A DNA stretch of 64,000 bases from Haematococcus lacustris (GCA_030144725.1 JASKMD010000007.1:4930563-4994562), one strand, 5' to 3'. Numbered from the stretch's first letter, positions 1 to 12,050 are shown. Notes: generated by a model from the sequence alone, not told the origin. Translations and numbers: made by a program.

Positions 1-112
1 CAGTGGCAGCGCACTCACGCAGACATCCCAACAATATCAACACCCCCCAAACATCAGGCAGCGAGGCGATGCCTTATTGTCATATTTAGGAGACAGAGGA
101 AGGCAGCCCTAT

Positions 113-340
113 TGTCCCTCACTAGGGCCACCATTTGAGCCGGATCAGAAGTACCTACTAGCAGCCACTATCAGCCACTAGCAGCCACTAACTAGATCCG
201 ACTCAAACAGTGTGGCTGTGTGGAGTGTTGAGCCTACCACCTACACTATTGCCTGACCCGTTAGGGCTATGATGTAGAGTTGGCATGACAAAACATGCAC
301 TAAGTGTTAGCTGATGACAGCTCAACAAAGGGGGCACACA
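113..340 (-). ncRNA. Conserved 3' segment of Fanzor-like copy A; candidate guide-RNA region
   Basis: This noncoding segment directly follows the stop codon of the Fanzor-like pseudogene on the minus strand. It is nearly identical, in inverse orientation, to 53,672-53,900, where it again follows the same stop codon. Positions 134-146 and 195-207 form a 13-bp stem with one mismatch around a loop of short direct repeats. In TnpB and Fanzor systems the guide RNA is commonly transcribed from the 3' end of the element, so this is a candidate by position. No transcript evidence is available; it could simply be the transposon's terminal sequence. Confidence 0.35.
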
Positions 341-1534
341 CTACTGTGCCTCAGCAGGCTGCTGCTGCTCCTGGGCCTTGGGGAGCTTGTCTCGCACCCG
401 CTTGTAGCCCAGGCCAGGGTACTCCTTGCCCTTGGCTGGCAGAGCTCCCTGGTCTGGCCAGTAGCACAGCTCCAGCGGCCGCCACCTGCTTTCCCCAATG
501 CGCTGCATGTTCAGCGCTGCATTGCAGTCCCTGTCCAGCCACCTGCCTGGCTGTGGTGCTGGCTTGGCTTTGACAGCCTTGCCCTGGGCCTTGGTGGGCT
601 CAGCTGCCGGCTCAGCCTTGGTGCGCTTGCTGCGCTTGGCTGGCAGGGGAGTGCTGGGCCCAGGCTCTGAGGCTGCAGGCTGTGAGGCTTCCTGGCTGCT
701 GCGTGGGGCCTGTGGGGGCTTGCGTGGGGCCACTACAGGGCACCACATCATGCCCCGCACTGGCTGGCCACGCTCCTGGCTCCAGGCTGGGCGCACCAGG
801 CGCTGTTCCACCTGCCCTGCTGGTGGCTTCTAGCCTGCAGGCCTGGTGGCACTGAGTTTGTCCAGCTCCTCCTCACAGGGCTGCTGGCCATTCACTGCTG
901 AGCTGACCCGGCTGGTGCGGTGCTCATCCACGAGCACCACCCTGCCTCGCAGCTGGCCTGGGCCCCTGGGCCTGCACACCACCTTGCGGCAGGCACGCAA
1001 CACCGCATCAGCACCCCACCCTCCCGCTGTGCCAATGGTAGCTGCACCAAAGAACACCACCAGCTGCTTGGCACATTCATGGCGCTTCATGGACAACTGC
1101 GCCATCTCTCTCTCCAACTGCAGCCATGCACACAAGGCACACACAGGGTGGCTGACATGGTGGCACAAGGTTAGGCATGGCACAGTCAATTACCTTTTCA
1201 TATCAAGCCCGACCCACCACCTCCCAGTGCCTTACCCTCCCTCCCTCCCACCTACCCACCTACCCACCCTCACCTTGTTGAAGAACTGCTCCAGCGCCCG
1301 GTCCTGGGCTCCGTACAGCCTCAGCCGCTGCCGTGCCCACTTGGGGTCCAGGTACACCTCCCACACCGCATCCCAGGTGGCCAGGGTGACGATGATGTGC
1401 TTCAGGTTGGCCTCCAGGGAGGTGCCGTCTGAGCTTGCTGCTGCCAGGTGCTGGAGGTGGGGCTTGAGCTGGAGGTGAGGCAGAGGAAGGCAGCCTGGAG
1501 GTGAGGCAGAGGAAGGCAGCCTGAGCTCTTTCAT
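341..1534 (-). pseudogene. Fanzor-like RNA-guided nuclease relative, copy A (broken)
   Basis: The minus strand encodes the C-terminal half of a protein resembling Fanzor, the eukaryotic relatives of TnpB. The upstream part (1,534-1,274) ends at an AAG/GTGAGG donor. The next part (about 1,165-341) contains a RuvC-II-like motif VDEHRTSR, a WCP motif and a RuvC-III-like motif LDRDCNAALN, then a Gln-rich tail. A TAG at 830-832 interrupts the frame exactly where the copy at 63 kb has Trp (EGWKPQ versus AG-stop-KPPA); the frame is otherwise unshifted across it. About 65 residues of Pro/Ser/Lys-rich sequence separate the WCP motif from the RuvC-III motif. The first TnpB-type zinc cysteine pair is not seen (VSSA instead). 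Family assignment is from motifs only. Confidence 0.65.
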
Positions 1535-1584
1535 ACATGGAGTGCGCTCTTGCTTTCACCCCCTGCATGCTGGTGCTCTGATTG

Positions 1585-1870
1585 CAGCCGCAGCCGAGTC
1601 CCTCTCCACCACCTTCCCCCCCCTCTCCCTCCCCCCGCCCTCCTTCCCCCCCCTCTCCCTCCCCCCGCCCTCCTTCCCCCCGCCCTCCTTTCCCCCCCTC
1701 TCCTTCCCCCCCTCTCCTTCCCCCCCCTCTCCTTCCCCCCCCTCTCCTTCCCCCCCCTCTCCTTCCCCCCCCTCTCCCTTCCCCCGCCCTCCTTTCCCCC
1801 GCCCTCCTTCCCCCCGCCTCCTTCCCCCACCTCTCCTTCTCCGCGCCCCCCATCCCCCACCTCCCCGCCT
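1585..1870. repeat. Pyrimidine-rich tandem repeat
   Basis: Imperfect tandem repeats of about 15 bases made of C runs and CTCCTTC, giving a strongly strand-asymmetric C/T tract of nearly 300 bp. It creates long Pro/Ser or Gly/Arg open frames that are not genes. It lies just upstream of the partial N-terminal exon of Fanzor copy A. Confidence 0.9.
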
Positions 1871-1879
1871 GGCACCTGT

Positions 1880-4800
1880 GCCAATCCTCTTCCATTCGCA
1901 CTCCCAGCAAGTGGTGGGTGTTTGCTGCAGGCTCAGGTGGCGTGCAGCAGCAGCACCTCAGCCTGATCCATTGCTTCTGTTCAGCGTGTCAGGCTGTGTG
2001 GGGCAACGTGGTGTGCAGGACAATCGCTTTATGTGTCTGGTCCTTTCCCAGTGGCTCCCCTCGCACCGTCTGCGAGCCAGGCCTTGTTGTTCGGCCCCAT
2101 CACAGGCAACGGCAGGAACATCACCTTCTCCACGTGCTTCCCAGGTGCAGCCAGTCGCCTGGTCAGCTCAGCTGCACCTGGGCCTACTCAGATCCCAGCA
2201 TCCCTCTACACAAACTGCGCCTTCGCTCCCCGTCCACTGGCTGTGCGCCTCACCCACTGCCTGGCAGTGCTGCTGAGCCCCGCATGCTGCTGGGTTGCTC
2301 CTGGGCTGCTCATGTGGCTGGTCGGTGTGGTGGTTGCAGTGACTACTGCTTGGAACTCTCTCCTCTACCTTTACCTGTCCAACACGGGGGCTGACAGCAT
2401 CAACTTCTGTGGAGGTTTAGCGGCCCCGGTGGGTTCCCTCCCTGCAGCCGGGTTGAGGAGGCAGAGGAGGAGGCAGGGCAAACGTCACACATTGGGGTCA
2501 GGGTCGAGCTGGATGTGAGGGTGGTGTGGTCAAAGGCCTGCAGGGGTCATGGGGGGTCGCTGCCACCCCTGCCATCCCAGAGCACCACTCTGCCTGCTAC
2601 CTTGCTGCCCGCTGACACTCACAGCCAAAGGGGGCCGCACCACTTGGGGTGTGCTAGGCAACGGAGATGGTGATGCCTAGGTGCTGCTGGCCAAGTGCCA
2701 TAGATTGCCCGGCCTTCGCAAGCGGGTTGGGGTAGTGAATCACGTAGTGGTGCCGGATGCTTGCTGCATGCAAACCAACCGGATAACAGATAACACAGCC
2801 TCTACGCCATAGTAGGGGATTCGTGTGCTGTTAAGGGGTAGTGCTGTTAAGGGGTGGGTGCTGGCAGGGAGCGAGCTAGGCTTTCAGTGGGTGCTGGCTG
2901 TCAGTGCTTTGACCTGGGCATGTGGTGACCACATCATTGCCACCTGCATGGATGCACGGGGAGCCACAACAATGCAACAACCTCAGGTCGCTGCGAACAT
3001 GTGAACGATTATTGAGGCTAGCGAGAGCTGATTGTGACATCCACTGTCTGCTGCCGCAGTCGCATAGAGTGAAGGCCTCAGTGTGATGGTCATCATTGCG
3101 CATTACATATTGGGATGCATGTCATTGCCGGCATTGAGTGGCAGTGGAGGGAAGCAAGGGTGAGGTCCCCCACCTGGTATATCTGCTCTCCTGCTCCACC
3201 CCCCCTGCAAGGGCTCAGTGGATATCAATCTGGCGATGCGGTAATCAACTCAACAATTATGGTATCTGCTGCCTAGCAAGTCCTGCTGGTGACACTGACA
3301 TACTTCTGACACGACCTGGTGAGTCGCTGCTGCCAACACGCTGCTGCATTGTGACCCTCATGTAAAAGGGGTTGTTGGGGTGTAGCAAAACCACCTTCCT
3401 CACTCACTCTTTGCTGATGACAACGCAAGGGCACGGGTTACAGAAGTGCTCCCTTTTTGCACGTGGTGAGCCAGCTGGAGCATGTAGGGTAGGGCATGCT
3501 GGAAGCATGGTCTTCAGTGGGCGCTTGACTGGTCAAGACTACTGCTGCTGTTTGCTGCCAAGCACTCCAGGCCTGTCGGGCCAAGCTAGGCAGTGCGTAG
3601 CCCGTGCCTTGCAGCCCCTGGCTGCCGCTGGCTGCCCTGCCCTGGTGTCAGTGTGCAGTTTGAGGCTGTGGCTGCTCTGGTTCTTGTGACCAGCTGCCCT
3701 CCCTCTGGTGGTGCTCCCTGGCGGCAACATGCACACAGGGCATCACATGGTGCAGGCTGCCACGGCATCACCGGCACCACACATTGAGCTGGGCTGTCAT
3801 GTTGTCGTCATGGCATCCCCCGCCCCGCTCAAGGGACAGCAGTTGGACAAGGGGACAGCAGTGGTTGCCAGTCCGTGCTTGTTGTGCGACATGGCTTGCT
3901 GTTGGTGTTTGTGTTGTGTTGGTCATGTTGGTGGAGTGGTGTCACCTTTTCATCCCCCATCGAATTGCTACAGAGCAAGGGATCAGAGTAGGGATTGAGA
4001 GGAATGTCATAACTGTCTTTTATACCTAATGCGCCCAGTTCAATTGTCGGTGTGCCAGGGTGAGTGGTCCTGCTGCTACATCAGTTGCTGGCCCTAAAGA
4101 GCACCTTGCCATGCCTCTTGTATGTGCAGCCATCAATCTGCCCCAATATCGCCCCGCCCCGCCCCGCTTGTTTGCCGTGTATAGGAATGGGAGGGGTTGG
4201 GAGGGGTGGGAAGGGGGTGGAAAGTCATTGCGGGGGGGGGTAGGCAAGGAAGGGGGCGGGGCTTGGGCTGGAAGGGGGCAGGGCCCGGGCATCCCAAAGA
4301 TATATCCGGCAAGCCTGATTGATGAATAGCCGTGCCGCATGCGCAGCTTACAGGCTTGAGAGCACGCACGGTCAAGGTGGCAGCAGAGGAATATGTCTTC
4401 CGGCATTTTTATCATCCTTTGCTCAATTACCTTATGCGCACATTCAACTGTCGGTGTGCTAGGGTGAGCTACTTTTAAACGCGCCATAGCTCGAAGGCTT
4501 GAAATGCCTAGGGATTTACACACGGTTTGGTACTAACATATACACGGCATGCAGAGAAGCATGCATACACAAGAGCTGCAGCCAAGCTTACATACACGAT
4601 CCAATTTATTCAGCTGTCGTGCAACGTAACACTGATACAATCATGCAACCCAAATGGCACTGAATGATAGGTACAAGGGTTTCAACACAAATCTAGATGG
4701 CACATTGAAGCATGCTGCTCCACATTACAATTCGTCCTCTGCGCGCAAGTACTCACCTGCAAACAAAAGGCCAAGCACTGCAATGCTGGCAAGTGACACC

Positions 4801-5160
4801 GCGTCTGCGCCAGCTACAGTCTCACCCACACAATGTCAGAGCAGCATGCTGGTTGACATCAAATTGCACTGAAGGCTGCAGCACTGGTGTAACACTGTTG
4901 CAGGGATGTGGTGGTCAAGGTTGTTGACACAACGCATCCGTGTTGTCAAAGGTCAAAAGCCTCAGTCAACAAGTAGTGGGCGCCATGCACATCATTGTCA
5001 TCAGCTGTGATATAGTCGCAAGGCCACGGTGGCACAGGAACATGCCCAGCTGAGGTCAACATGCCTTGCAAGCATATTAGCAACGTTGCAGGATGCCACT
5101 CCGTGACATGCTGACAACTGTGGCACAAATGTTCAGTGGATTAGTCAGAACATCTATGCA
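1880..5160. other. No confident gene
   Basis: Only short open frames in conflicting directions occur here. An open frame at 2,033-2,518 (plus) has one hydrophobic stretch (around 2,270-2,360) but no family I recognise. A G-rich purine tract lies at 4,185-4,280. Nothing else is supportable. Confidence 0.5.
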
Positions 5161-5212
5161 TGCTACACAGCAATCGGTTGGCCACAGACCCCAATGCTGA
5201 CAGGCCACCCAC

Positions 5213-6037
5213 CAACATCAGCTTGGTGAAAGGCAACAATGGCTCCAGGGTCAACTGTACGGCACTCGTCTGTTGACTTGGCTGTCACACCAAAGCCAAG
5301 AGGGAGGTCGCTCATCGAGTACACCACTGCCCCGGTGTACGTGGGAGTGCTCTCAGTGATGCGGCCCAGGCCACCCTTCAGTATATGGTTGCCATACAGA
5401 AACTGCATCTCAACTGATGGCTTGACCCAGATCTGCGGGCACGGGTGGAGCCCAGCGAAGCGTTGGGACATGAGGAGCTGTGTGCAATATGCATACACCA
5501 GGGAAAGGGTTAAAGCATGAATGCACATGGAACATGCTCTTCCAGCCCTCATAAGTATGCACTCAACAGTGCCAATGCCAGGTATGGCAAGGCTCAGTTT
5601 GAAGACTGAATGCGTTGTCTAAATCATTGGGCTTAATAAGTTTCTCATGCTTTGGAATAGACATGCAAACAACGAGCCTGCACTCCTACCTTGTACTTTG
5701 CATGCTGAGACAAAATGTCGAGCGCGCCGATGGCCAGCCGGAACTTGCCAGTGTGCGTAAGCTTCCCAATGCATGTCCCAAGATGCACCAGCTTGTCACG
5801 AGCAATCTGTAACGACAGCAGCCAGTGTGGCTTAAGGCACAATGGTGTATAGCAGCTGCGACGGTTTCTGGGGCTTACGTTCGTTGCCTTTTTCATGAGA
5901 CTCTCTCGTACGTAGTACACGCGGTTCTTTTGGAGCCTAAAGCAGTGCGGCTCATCTGGTCTGTCCACCAAACTCTTGATATTTTTGCCTATAAACTTGA
6001 ATAGCTTCTCAAAGACCAGCTTGGTCTCCTGCGGCAT
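5213..6037 (-). CDS. NIP7: 60S ribosome biogenesis factor NIP7
   Basis: NIP7 binds pre-60S particles in the nucleolus and is needed for rRNA processing. Three exons are read on the minus strand: 6,037-5,879, 5,806-5,690 and 5,432-5,213, all bounded by GT-AG with matching phases. They give 165 codons that follow the whole family: the N-terminal [13 protein letters not shown] and [12 protein letters not shown] segments, then DKLVHLGTC, then the PUA domain with [26 protein letters not shown] and [15 protein letters not shown]. The ATG at 6,037 matches the usual family start. The family normally has about 15 more residues; the last exon was not found. Read-through of the donor at 5,212 would instead end at a stop at 5,163. 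Head to head with the NDPK gene. Confidence 0.9.
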
Positions 6038-6667
6038 GACGGGTGGAGATATACTGCTGGCTTTGTGACCAGCGGCGAGGGCGGCGACTGTGGCGGCGGA
6101 CGACAACTGACATCTTCTGTGAGGGGTCTCATTGCCGCTTCCTCCCTATGTCAATGGGCAGCGGCAGACGGCTAGAGTCACGTGTATAAAATTCACTCGC
6201 CAAAACAATTAGATCGTTGTCCCTGCCATGTCCTCACTCGATCGTTACTCACACGTCTGTCAATCATCCGCCTCGCCTTGCGGCTGAGTACCGGCAGGCG
6301 GGTATTCTTGAGTGCCGAAAGAGGGCAAAAGGCAACGAAGCGGGTGTGATGGCAAAGGAAAAAGCACAGGTTCTAGCTAAGCTGTCTCCAACTTGCAGCT
6401 TCTTTTTTCCCACAGCTGCAAGGCGCAGCTGTCACCAATAGTGCAGTTGTTGAACCACTGAGTTTAACTTCACCCGGGCTATCAACTGCCAGCTATGTCT
6501 GCCATCGCTGCTTAACCCAGGTACTACTAGATGACGGGTTTGCTTCTTTGTCAGCTTTGAGGCAGCACGCACCAAACATGTGATGCGCACACATGCAAGT
6601 ACATTCGTGACTCGTAGCATATTTGCTCCTGCGCAGTCGTGTCTACACCTATACTTAATACATTACA
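6038..6667. promoter_or_regulatory. Shared intergenic region of NIP7 and NDPK genes
   Basis: The 630 bp between the two divergent start codons must contain both 5' leaders and probably both promoters. I see no certain TATA box or named motif. The placement is inferred from the gene models only. Confidence 0.45.
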
Positions 6668-8551
6668 ATGCTCACGCAGATGCGTGGCAGCCGGGCTTTT
6701 GCCAGCACACCTGTGCGCCAGTGCAGGCCTGTCCGCTGCACGCGTGCTCGCTCAGCTTGTGTGGTTAGAGCAGAGAAGAGCTACGTGATGGTGCGCTGCA
6801 CGGAGATAAGGGCGGGCTGGACAGCGGCGGCCTGGTGCCTCCAGTGCATTCAACCTAGGTTGGTGTGTTTGCAGATCAAGCCTGATGGCGTCCAGCGTGG
6901 CCTGGTTGGCGAAATAATTGGCAGGTTTGAGCGAAAAGGTTTCAAGCTGACAGCCCTGAAGATGTGAGTACCACTGGCTCGGAATCCACAGCCACTTAAG
7001 TCCATAAGCCATGCAGAGGTTCCTGCACCCGTCAATGCAAGCTGTATCTGCTGGCATCTGTCTACTGGTCATTACATCTGCGTCGCTGGTCTTTCGTCCT
7101 TGACACCTCATGCCATTAGCAGAAGTTGCATCCAGGCGAGCGTTTGTAAAGCTGCTTTGTGTGTCATGGCAGCTGGCCCTGCTTAGCAAGGATGTTAAGG
7201 GCTAATACTCCCTCTGCACAGGACCGTGGTTTGGTCTGTTGGTGCAGGGTACGCTTGCCTTTGCATCCGTGTGTGCCACTATGCATGTTGCTTGGCGTGC
7301 CTTCTAATGCCACCAGCATCTGACTGGTACATGCGACATCGCATACAAAAACTATAACTAGTCCACTGCAGGCGTCATACTGAAGCCATGTCAACCGCTA
7401 GACATGCCTCATTTTGCACAGCATTCTCCCTTGCCGAGGCTCCCAGCCTCCCAGCCTCCCAGCATGGGGTGCTGCTCAGCCTGCCCTCTATCCTGGCAAG
7501 CCTGCAGTGCCTCACTGGGCGTCCTCAAATGTGATGCCCATCATGACCTGCAGCCGCACCTAATGGCTGATCATTAGGCTGGCCATTGGGCATACCATTC
7601 TGCAGAACGCCAGTCAATGCCTATACTGCCCCTCTTGTTACTTGCTGGCGGTTGACCTTGCGTGTCGTAGGTACCAAACACCAAGGGAGGTTGCCGAGGA
7701 GCATTACAAGGAGCTGTCCAGCAAGCCATTCTACCCTGACCTTGTCAACTACATTGTGTCAGGCCCTGTTGTATGCATGGTGAGTGCAAGCATGCGTGAA
7801 GCCTGTTGTCAGTATCCATTGGCGTAGATGCTAGACTGCATAAGCAAGCTCTGCAAGGTTAGCTATTGAGCCACCAAGCTTACTTACTAGCTACTTCAGA
7901 TGAGTTTTGAAAAGCAGGTGACCCTGCCAGTCCCAAAGACACTGCCTACTCATTGACACTGTCCAAACACCCTAACCTCATGCTTGCGGGCCCAGTGTCA
8001 GCAGCACCGGTGGCACTTGTACACCAGGCCTGCATCTTGGTTGTGCTACGTGCGCCTTCCACTGGCATGAGCTCTCCCCTGCAGGCTACTGTACTGCATG
8101 ACCTGTGCCATAGGTGTGGGAGGGCAACGGCGTCGTGGCAGGAGCACGCAAGATGATCGGTGCAACCAACCCCCTGTTGGCTGAGCCAGGCACCATTCGG
8201 GGTGACCTCGCAGTGCAGACTGGACGCAACGTGGTGCACGGCTCAGACAGCCCTGAGAATGGAGAGAGGGAAACTGGTGAGTTCCCACCAGCTTGGCTAG
8301 GCGGCCCCGAGGGAAAGGGTGTGAGGGGAAGCAGGCTTGGACACAGGCAGGGGTCCCCTCCCACATACATGAGGCTGGGTAGCGCCACCGTTGCCGGCTC
8401 CCTTGCATGCTGCATGTTGGCCACGACAGTTCCTGTATAGTACCTTAGTTGCAAGCTGATGTGCATGCCTGCCTGGCTGCGTGCAGCTCTGTGGTTCTCG
8501 GAGGGCGTACACACCTGGGAGAAGACCATCCAGCCCTGGATGACAGAGTAA
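6668..8551 (+). CDS. NDK: Nucleoside diphosphate kinase, probably plastid
   Basis: Transfers the gamma phosphate between nucleoside di- and triphosphates through a phosphohistidine. Five exons (6,668-6,790; 6,875-6,963; 7,671-7,779; 8,114-8,276; 8,487-8,551) with GT-AG borders and matching phases sum to 549 nt, a 182-residue protein. The [14 protein letters not shown] motif opens the catalytic domain, and [10 protein letters not shown] holds the active-site His. About 36 residues rich in Arg, Ser, Ala and Cys precede the domain (ending near VVRA), as expected for a chloroplast transit peptide, so this resembles plant NDPK2-type enzymes; mitochondrial import cannot be excluded. The start is the first ATG that gives the presequence in frame with the domain. 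Confidence 0.94.
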
Positions 8552-9829
8552 CCTCACTTTGCTCAGTGGGCAGCAGCTGCCTTGTCCTAGTTTCCGGTCC
8601 TCACTCAAACAGTGTGAAGGGCGGGTAGAAGGCGTTTGTTGGGCATGGAAGGTGGTGAGGCTGAGATGCCTGACTTAACTTGAAGCTGTTGCGGTAGTAA
8701 GCAGCGGGTTTCGCGACGTTGTCACCTTGTTCAATGCATGCTAGGTACGGGCTTCATTTACTATTATATGAGCCCAGATGAGTCGTTGTGAGAAACTCTT
8801 TTAGCACAGCAACCGCTTGAATAGCTGGTCCATCTGCCACTGTAGCCGCTACATCTGCTTGTCCACGACGGCCTTGGCGTCCGAATCGTCCACGCATTGC
8901 CTGGTGCCTAGGGTGGCAGCCGCGGTGGCGCATGTCAGCGGGATGCCGGTACTAGCTAGCCAGTCACCGCCGAATGTTCAACACTGCAGCCAGGCACGGC
9001 ACGCCAGGATCAACGAGGTCAGTACGCGCACTCCCTGTGATAAACGGCGTGTATGTCCTAGTCCAGCCAGCTAACTGCTCGTGCGGTCCACGAGCACGAA
9101 ACATCCGGCCGGGGTGGCGCAGCACTCCGGTGAGCGGCGTACTTGCTCCCGTGTCGCTCCGCTGCGCACCGGCCGCAGACCCCAGTGCCACTACTCCCCA
9201 AAGGTGATGCGCGTGGCATTGCCAGCGATGACCGCGCTTCCTGAGCTAATCCAACAGTACCACTCAAAGTGGCGCACGCGAGGTTGCGGGTACTGGGAGG
9301 TGGGTTCTGACGGCTAGCTCATCACAAAGGAAGTATGCGCGTCTAGTACATAATCGAGCCTGTGCTTCAGCTCAATGATGGCAGGACGACTACAATGCCG
9401 TGAGCCATGGGCATAACAGGCGTGTAGGGGCAGGAGCAACAGCAGCAGCAGCAGTAGCGAAGCAGCCTTCGCAGCCGTCAGATCGCCAGTTCGCGGAACA
9501 TTTTAAGGGAGCACGGGGCTCTGCCTCTTACTGCTGTTGCATACAATGTGCTTTACGTATTGACATATGCAGCCATAGCTGCAAACCTGCACGGGTGTTT
9601 TATTATTGGAAGGGGGGCACCAACAACTTCACACCAGCCCAAGGCTCTTCCAAGCAGCGGTGCAGCTGTGCAGCTCTAAAAATAGTAAGCTGTAGGTAGG
9701 TCTTACAGGGTTATATTCAGGTCAGGTCGGGTTTTTTTATATTACACTTTAAAAATAGTAAGCTGTAGGTAGGTCTGACAGGATTACATTACACGGTGTA
9801 TGTCACTTAAGTCACCACGGTGGTACTCT
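8552..9829. other. Intergenic; contains a dispersed repeat
   Basis: No confident gene. Positions about 9,480-9,700 share blocks (for example GCCCAAGGCTCTTCCAAGCA and TGCATACAATGT) with about 13,000-13,200, so both are copies of an unnamed dispersed repeat. A 33-bp stretch beginning AAAAATAGTAAGC is directly repeated at about 9,677 and 9,751. Confidence 0.5.
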
Positions 9830-10357
9830 AGTGTGCTGGACTTCCTCAGCACCTTGGCACTAACCAGGGCCTGTATTGGAGTGGACCTCTAGGGCCTGTA
9901 GTGGAGTGGACCACTAGTGACCACTACAAAACGATGTCGTCTGTGTGGAGTTATGTTCCCATGCACATGGCATGGGCGCCTACCACCTACACCATTGCCT
10001 GGCCCCTGTGACAGGGCTGTAGCTTAGAGTTGGCATGACAAACATGCGCTGGTTGTAAGCGAATAACAGCTCAAGTGGGGACACATCACTACTGTGCCAC
10101 AGCAGGTTGCTGCTGCTGCCGCTTCTGGGTCTTGGGTGGCATGCCTAGCACCAGTGCTGGGCGATTCGCCAAGGACGTATTACTCAGTGTAATAAAAAAC
10201 ATCAAAACAAGAAGTCTTTATTACTTTTATTATGTAATGATTAACTAATTGATTGTTTACTAAATATAAACCAAAAGAATACGCAAAAACTGCCAATTAA
10301 TTCTATACAATTACAGCATACTCCCATGTAGGACCTGGATGCAGTTTATCCCACATA

Positions 10358-10612
10358 GCCCCACACCCCAGCCCTTGTGGGTCAGCATGCAACAGGCTAG
10401 GCTGTAGCCCCACACTCTAGCCCTAGTGGGTCAGCATGCAACAGGCTGGGCTGTAGCTCAAGACCCTAGCCCTAGTGGGTCAGCATGCAACAGGCTGGGC
10501 TGTAGCCCCACACCCTAGCCCCAGTGGGTCAGCATGCAACAGGGCTGGGCTGTAGCTCAAGACCCTAGCCCTAGTGGGTCAGCATGCAACAGGCTGGGCT
10601 GTAGCCCTAGAA
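10358..10612. repeat. ~48-bp tandem repeat, about five copies
   Basis: Units contain CAGCATGCAACAGGCT followed by GGGCTGTAGC and CCTAGCCC, repeated about five times with small changes, inside the hAT element. Confidence 0.9.
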
Positions 10613-10792
10613 CCTGTGCCCTAGGTATTGGCCCCTGGCAGATGCCCCAGCCATCCAGTAATCAATGGCCTCTTTGTAGGGGAACGTCTTGAGGGTGAAG
10701 GTCTTGTCAAGGTACACACGCAAAGTGCTGGACAGGTTGGCACTGAGGCGCCTCTCGTCCTTGAGGAATAATAATGATCTTGTTATCGGCAT
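10607..10792 (-). pseudogene. hAT transposase C-terminal fragment
   Basis: About 55 codons on the minus strand end a hAT-type dimerisation domain: FLKDERRLSANLSS then FPYKEAIDYWM and ARGQY. The same layout (YLKDDTRNRL, FPDERAISKWL, RGRY) appears at the end of the transposase remnant at 32.3-32.5 kb. No catalytic domain is present. Confidence 0.7.
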
Positions 10793-12050
10793 TTGTTGTT
10801 ACAGAGCGTTGGGACGCTATGCGGTTGTTCTGCGATGGATGTTCGGCTGTGGTGGGCGCTTTGGGGTTTGCGGAAGATGGGATACATTGTTGGGGGATAA
10901 GTAATAAGCGGAGTACCAGACGAGCGGTGGAGCTATTACCGATGTAATAAAGTTCACTCATTTTGAGGACGGTTTTTTCGACTTATTACCGTTTTTTGCG
11001 CTGGATTATTACCGACTTATTACATTATTACCCAATCGCCCAGCACTGCCTAGCACCCGCTTGTGCCCCAGCTCATGGAACTCCTTGCCCTTGGCTGGCA
11101 GCGCTGGCAGGTCTGGCCACCAGCACAGCTGCAGTAGGTGCCACCTGCTGTCCCCAATGCGTTGCATACTCAGCGCTGCATACTCAGCGCTACATTGCAG
11201 TCCCTGTCCAGCCACCGGCCAGGCTGTGGTGCTGGCTAGGCTTTGGCAGCCTTGCCCTTGGACTTGCCTCTGCCCTTTGTGAGCTGGGTGGACTTAGCTA
11301 CCTGATCAGCCTTGGTGCGCTTGTTGCGCTTGCCTGGCTGCTGCATGGGGGCTGTGGCGGGATGCTAAGGGCCATTCCTGGACCCCACATCAGGCCCCAC
11401 ACTGCCTGGTAAAGCTACTGGCTCCATGCTGGGCACAGCAGGGCGGGGTCCACTTGCCCTGCTGGGGACTTCCAGTCTGCAGGCCTGGTGGCCCTGCCTT
11501 TTATTAGCTGCCCCTCACAGGGCTGCTTGCAATTCACTACTCAGCTGACCCTGAGCTACCCTGAGCTACTCAGGCTACCCTGAGCTCTGTTGCCATGTGG
11601 CTACTGCTGTCATCTATTGCGGACGACAACTACTACTACTGCTGAGCTGACCCGGCTGGTGCGGAACTCATCCACTAGCACCACCTTGCCCTGTCGCTGG
11701 TCTGTGCCCCTGGGCCTGCACACCACCTTGGAGCAGGCTCGCAGCATCACATCAGCACCCCAGCCTCCCCGGGTGTCGATGACAGCTGCATTAAAGATGA
11801 CCACCAGCTGCTTAGCACGATTGTGGCGCTTCATGGACACCTCAGCCATCTCCTTCTCCAGCTGCAGTCATGCATACAAGGCACACAGGGTGGCGACAGT
11901 TGGACTTGCAGCGCGGTCCAGTGCATGTATCGATGTTGCGACCTCCTCCTTAGCATGCTGCGTGCTGACGCCTATGGCCTATCCTTTGAAGACAAACCCA
12001 GCTCTTCTAATGCCCTTCTTTGCAGGACCAGGGTGATTGTTTGTGGTTTC

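Larger units (their letters stand above)
10152..11048. mobile_element. Non-autonomous hAT transposon (897 bp)
   Basis: Perfect 15-bp terminal inverted repeats CAGTGCTGGGCGATT at 10,152-10,166 and 11,034-11,048 are flanked by an exact 8-bp duplication CCTAGCAC at 10,144-10,151 and 11,049-11,056. The CAGTG terminus and 8-bp duplication are typical of hAT elements. It is AT-rich compared with its surroundings, carries TAATAA-rich subterminal sequence, a ~48-bp tandem repeat and only a small piece of transposase, so it must have been mobilised in trans. It interrupts Fanzor copy B and is therefore younger than it. Confidence 0.93.
9830..12050 (-). pseudogene. Fanzor-like element, copy B, with nested hAT
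   Basis: Minus-strand remnant of the same family. Positions 11,849-11,610 keep the segment with DTRGGWGADVML and the RuvC-II-like VDEFRTSR, then degrade into a GTA/GTT triplet expansion. Around 11,215-11,060 a WLDRDCNVAL RuvC-III-like motif is followed by a 12-bp duplication and a stop. The C-terminal tail is split by the hAT element at 10,152-11,048 and resumes at about 10,143-10,095. The 3' terminal segment (about 9,860-10,090) is a diverged relative of the ends of copies A and G, with its own hairpin (GTAGTGG ... CCACTAC near 9,898-9,927). Clearly dead as a coding gene. Confidence 0.6.

Noticed and set aside
1542..2394. Pro/Ser-rich cell-wall (pherophorin-like) gene
   Set aside because: The Pro/Ser part is a C/T tandem repeat open in all plus frames, and no Cys-patterned pherophorin domain could be recognised downstream.
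10144..11058. 10-bp target duplication (GCCTAGCACC) implying a Mutator-type element
   Set aside because: Shifting the border by one base gives the canonical hAT terminus CAGTG with an exact 8-bp duplication, and the interior holds a hAT transposase fragment.
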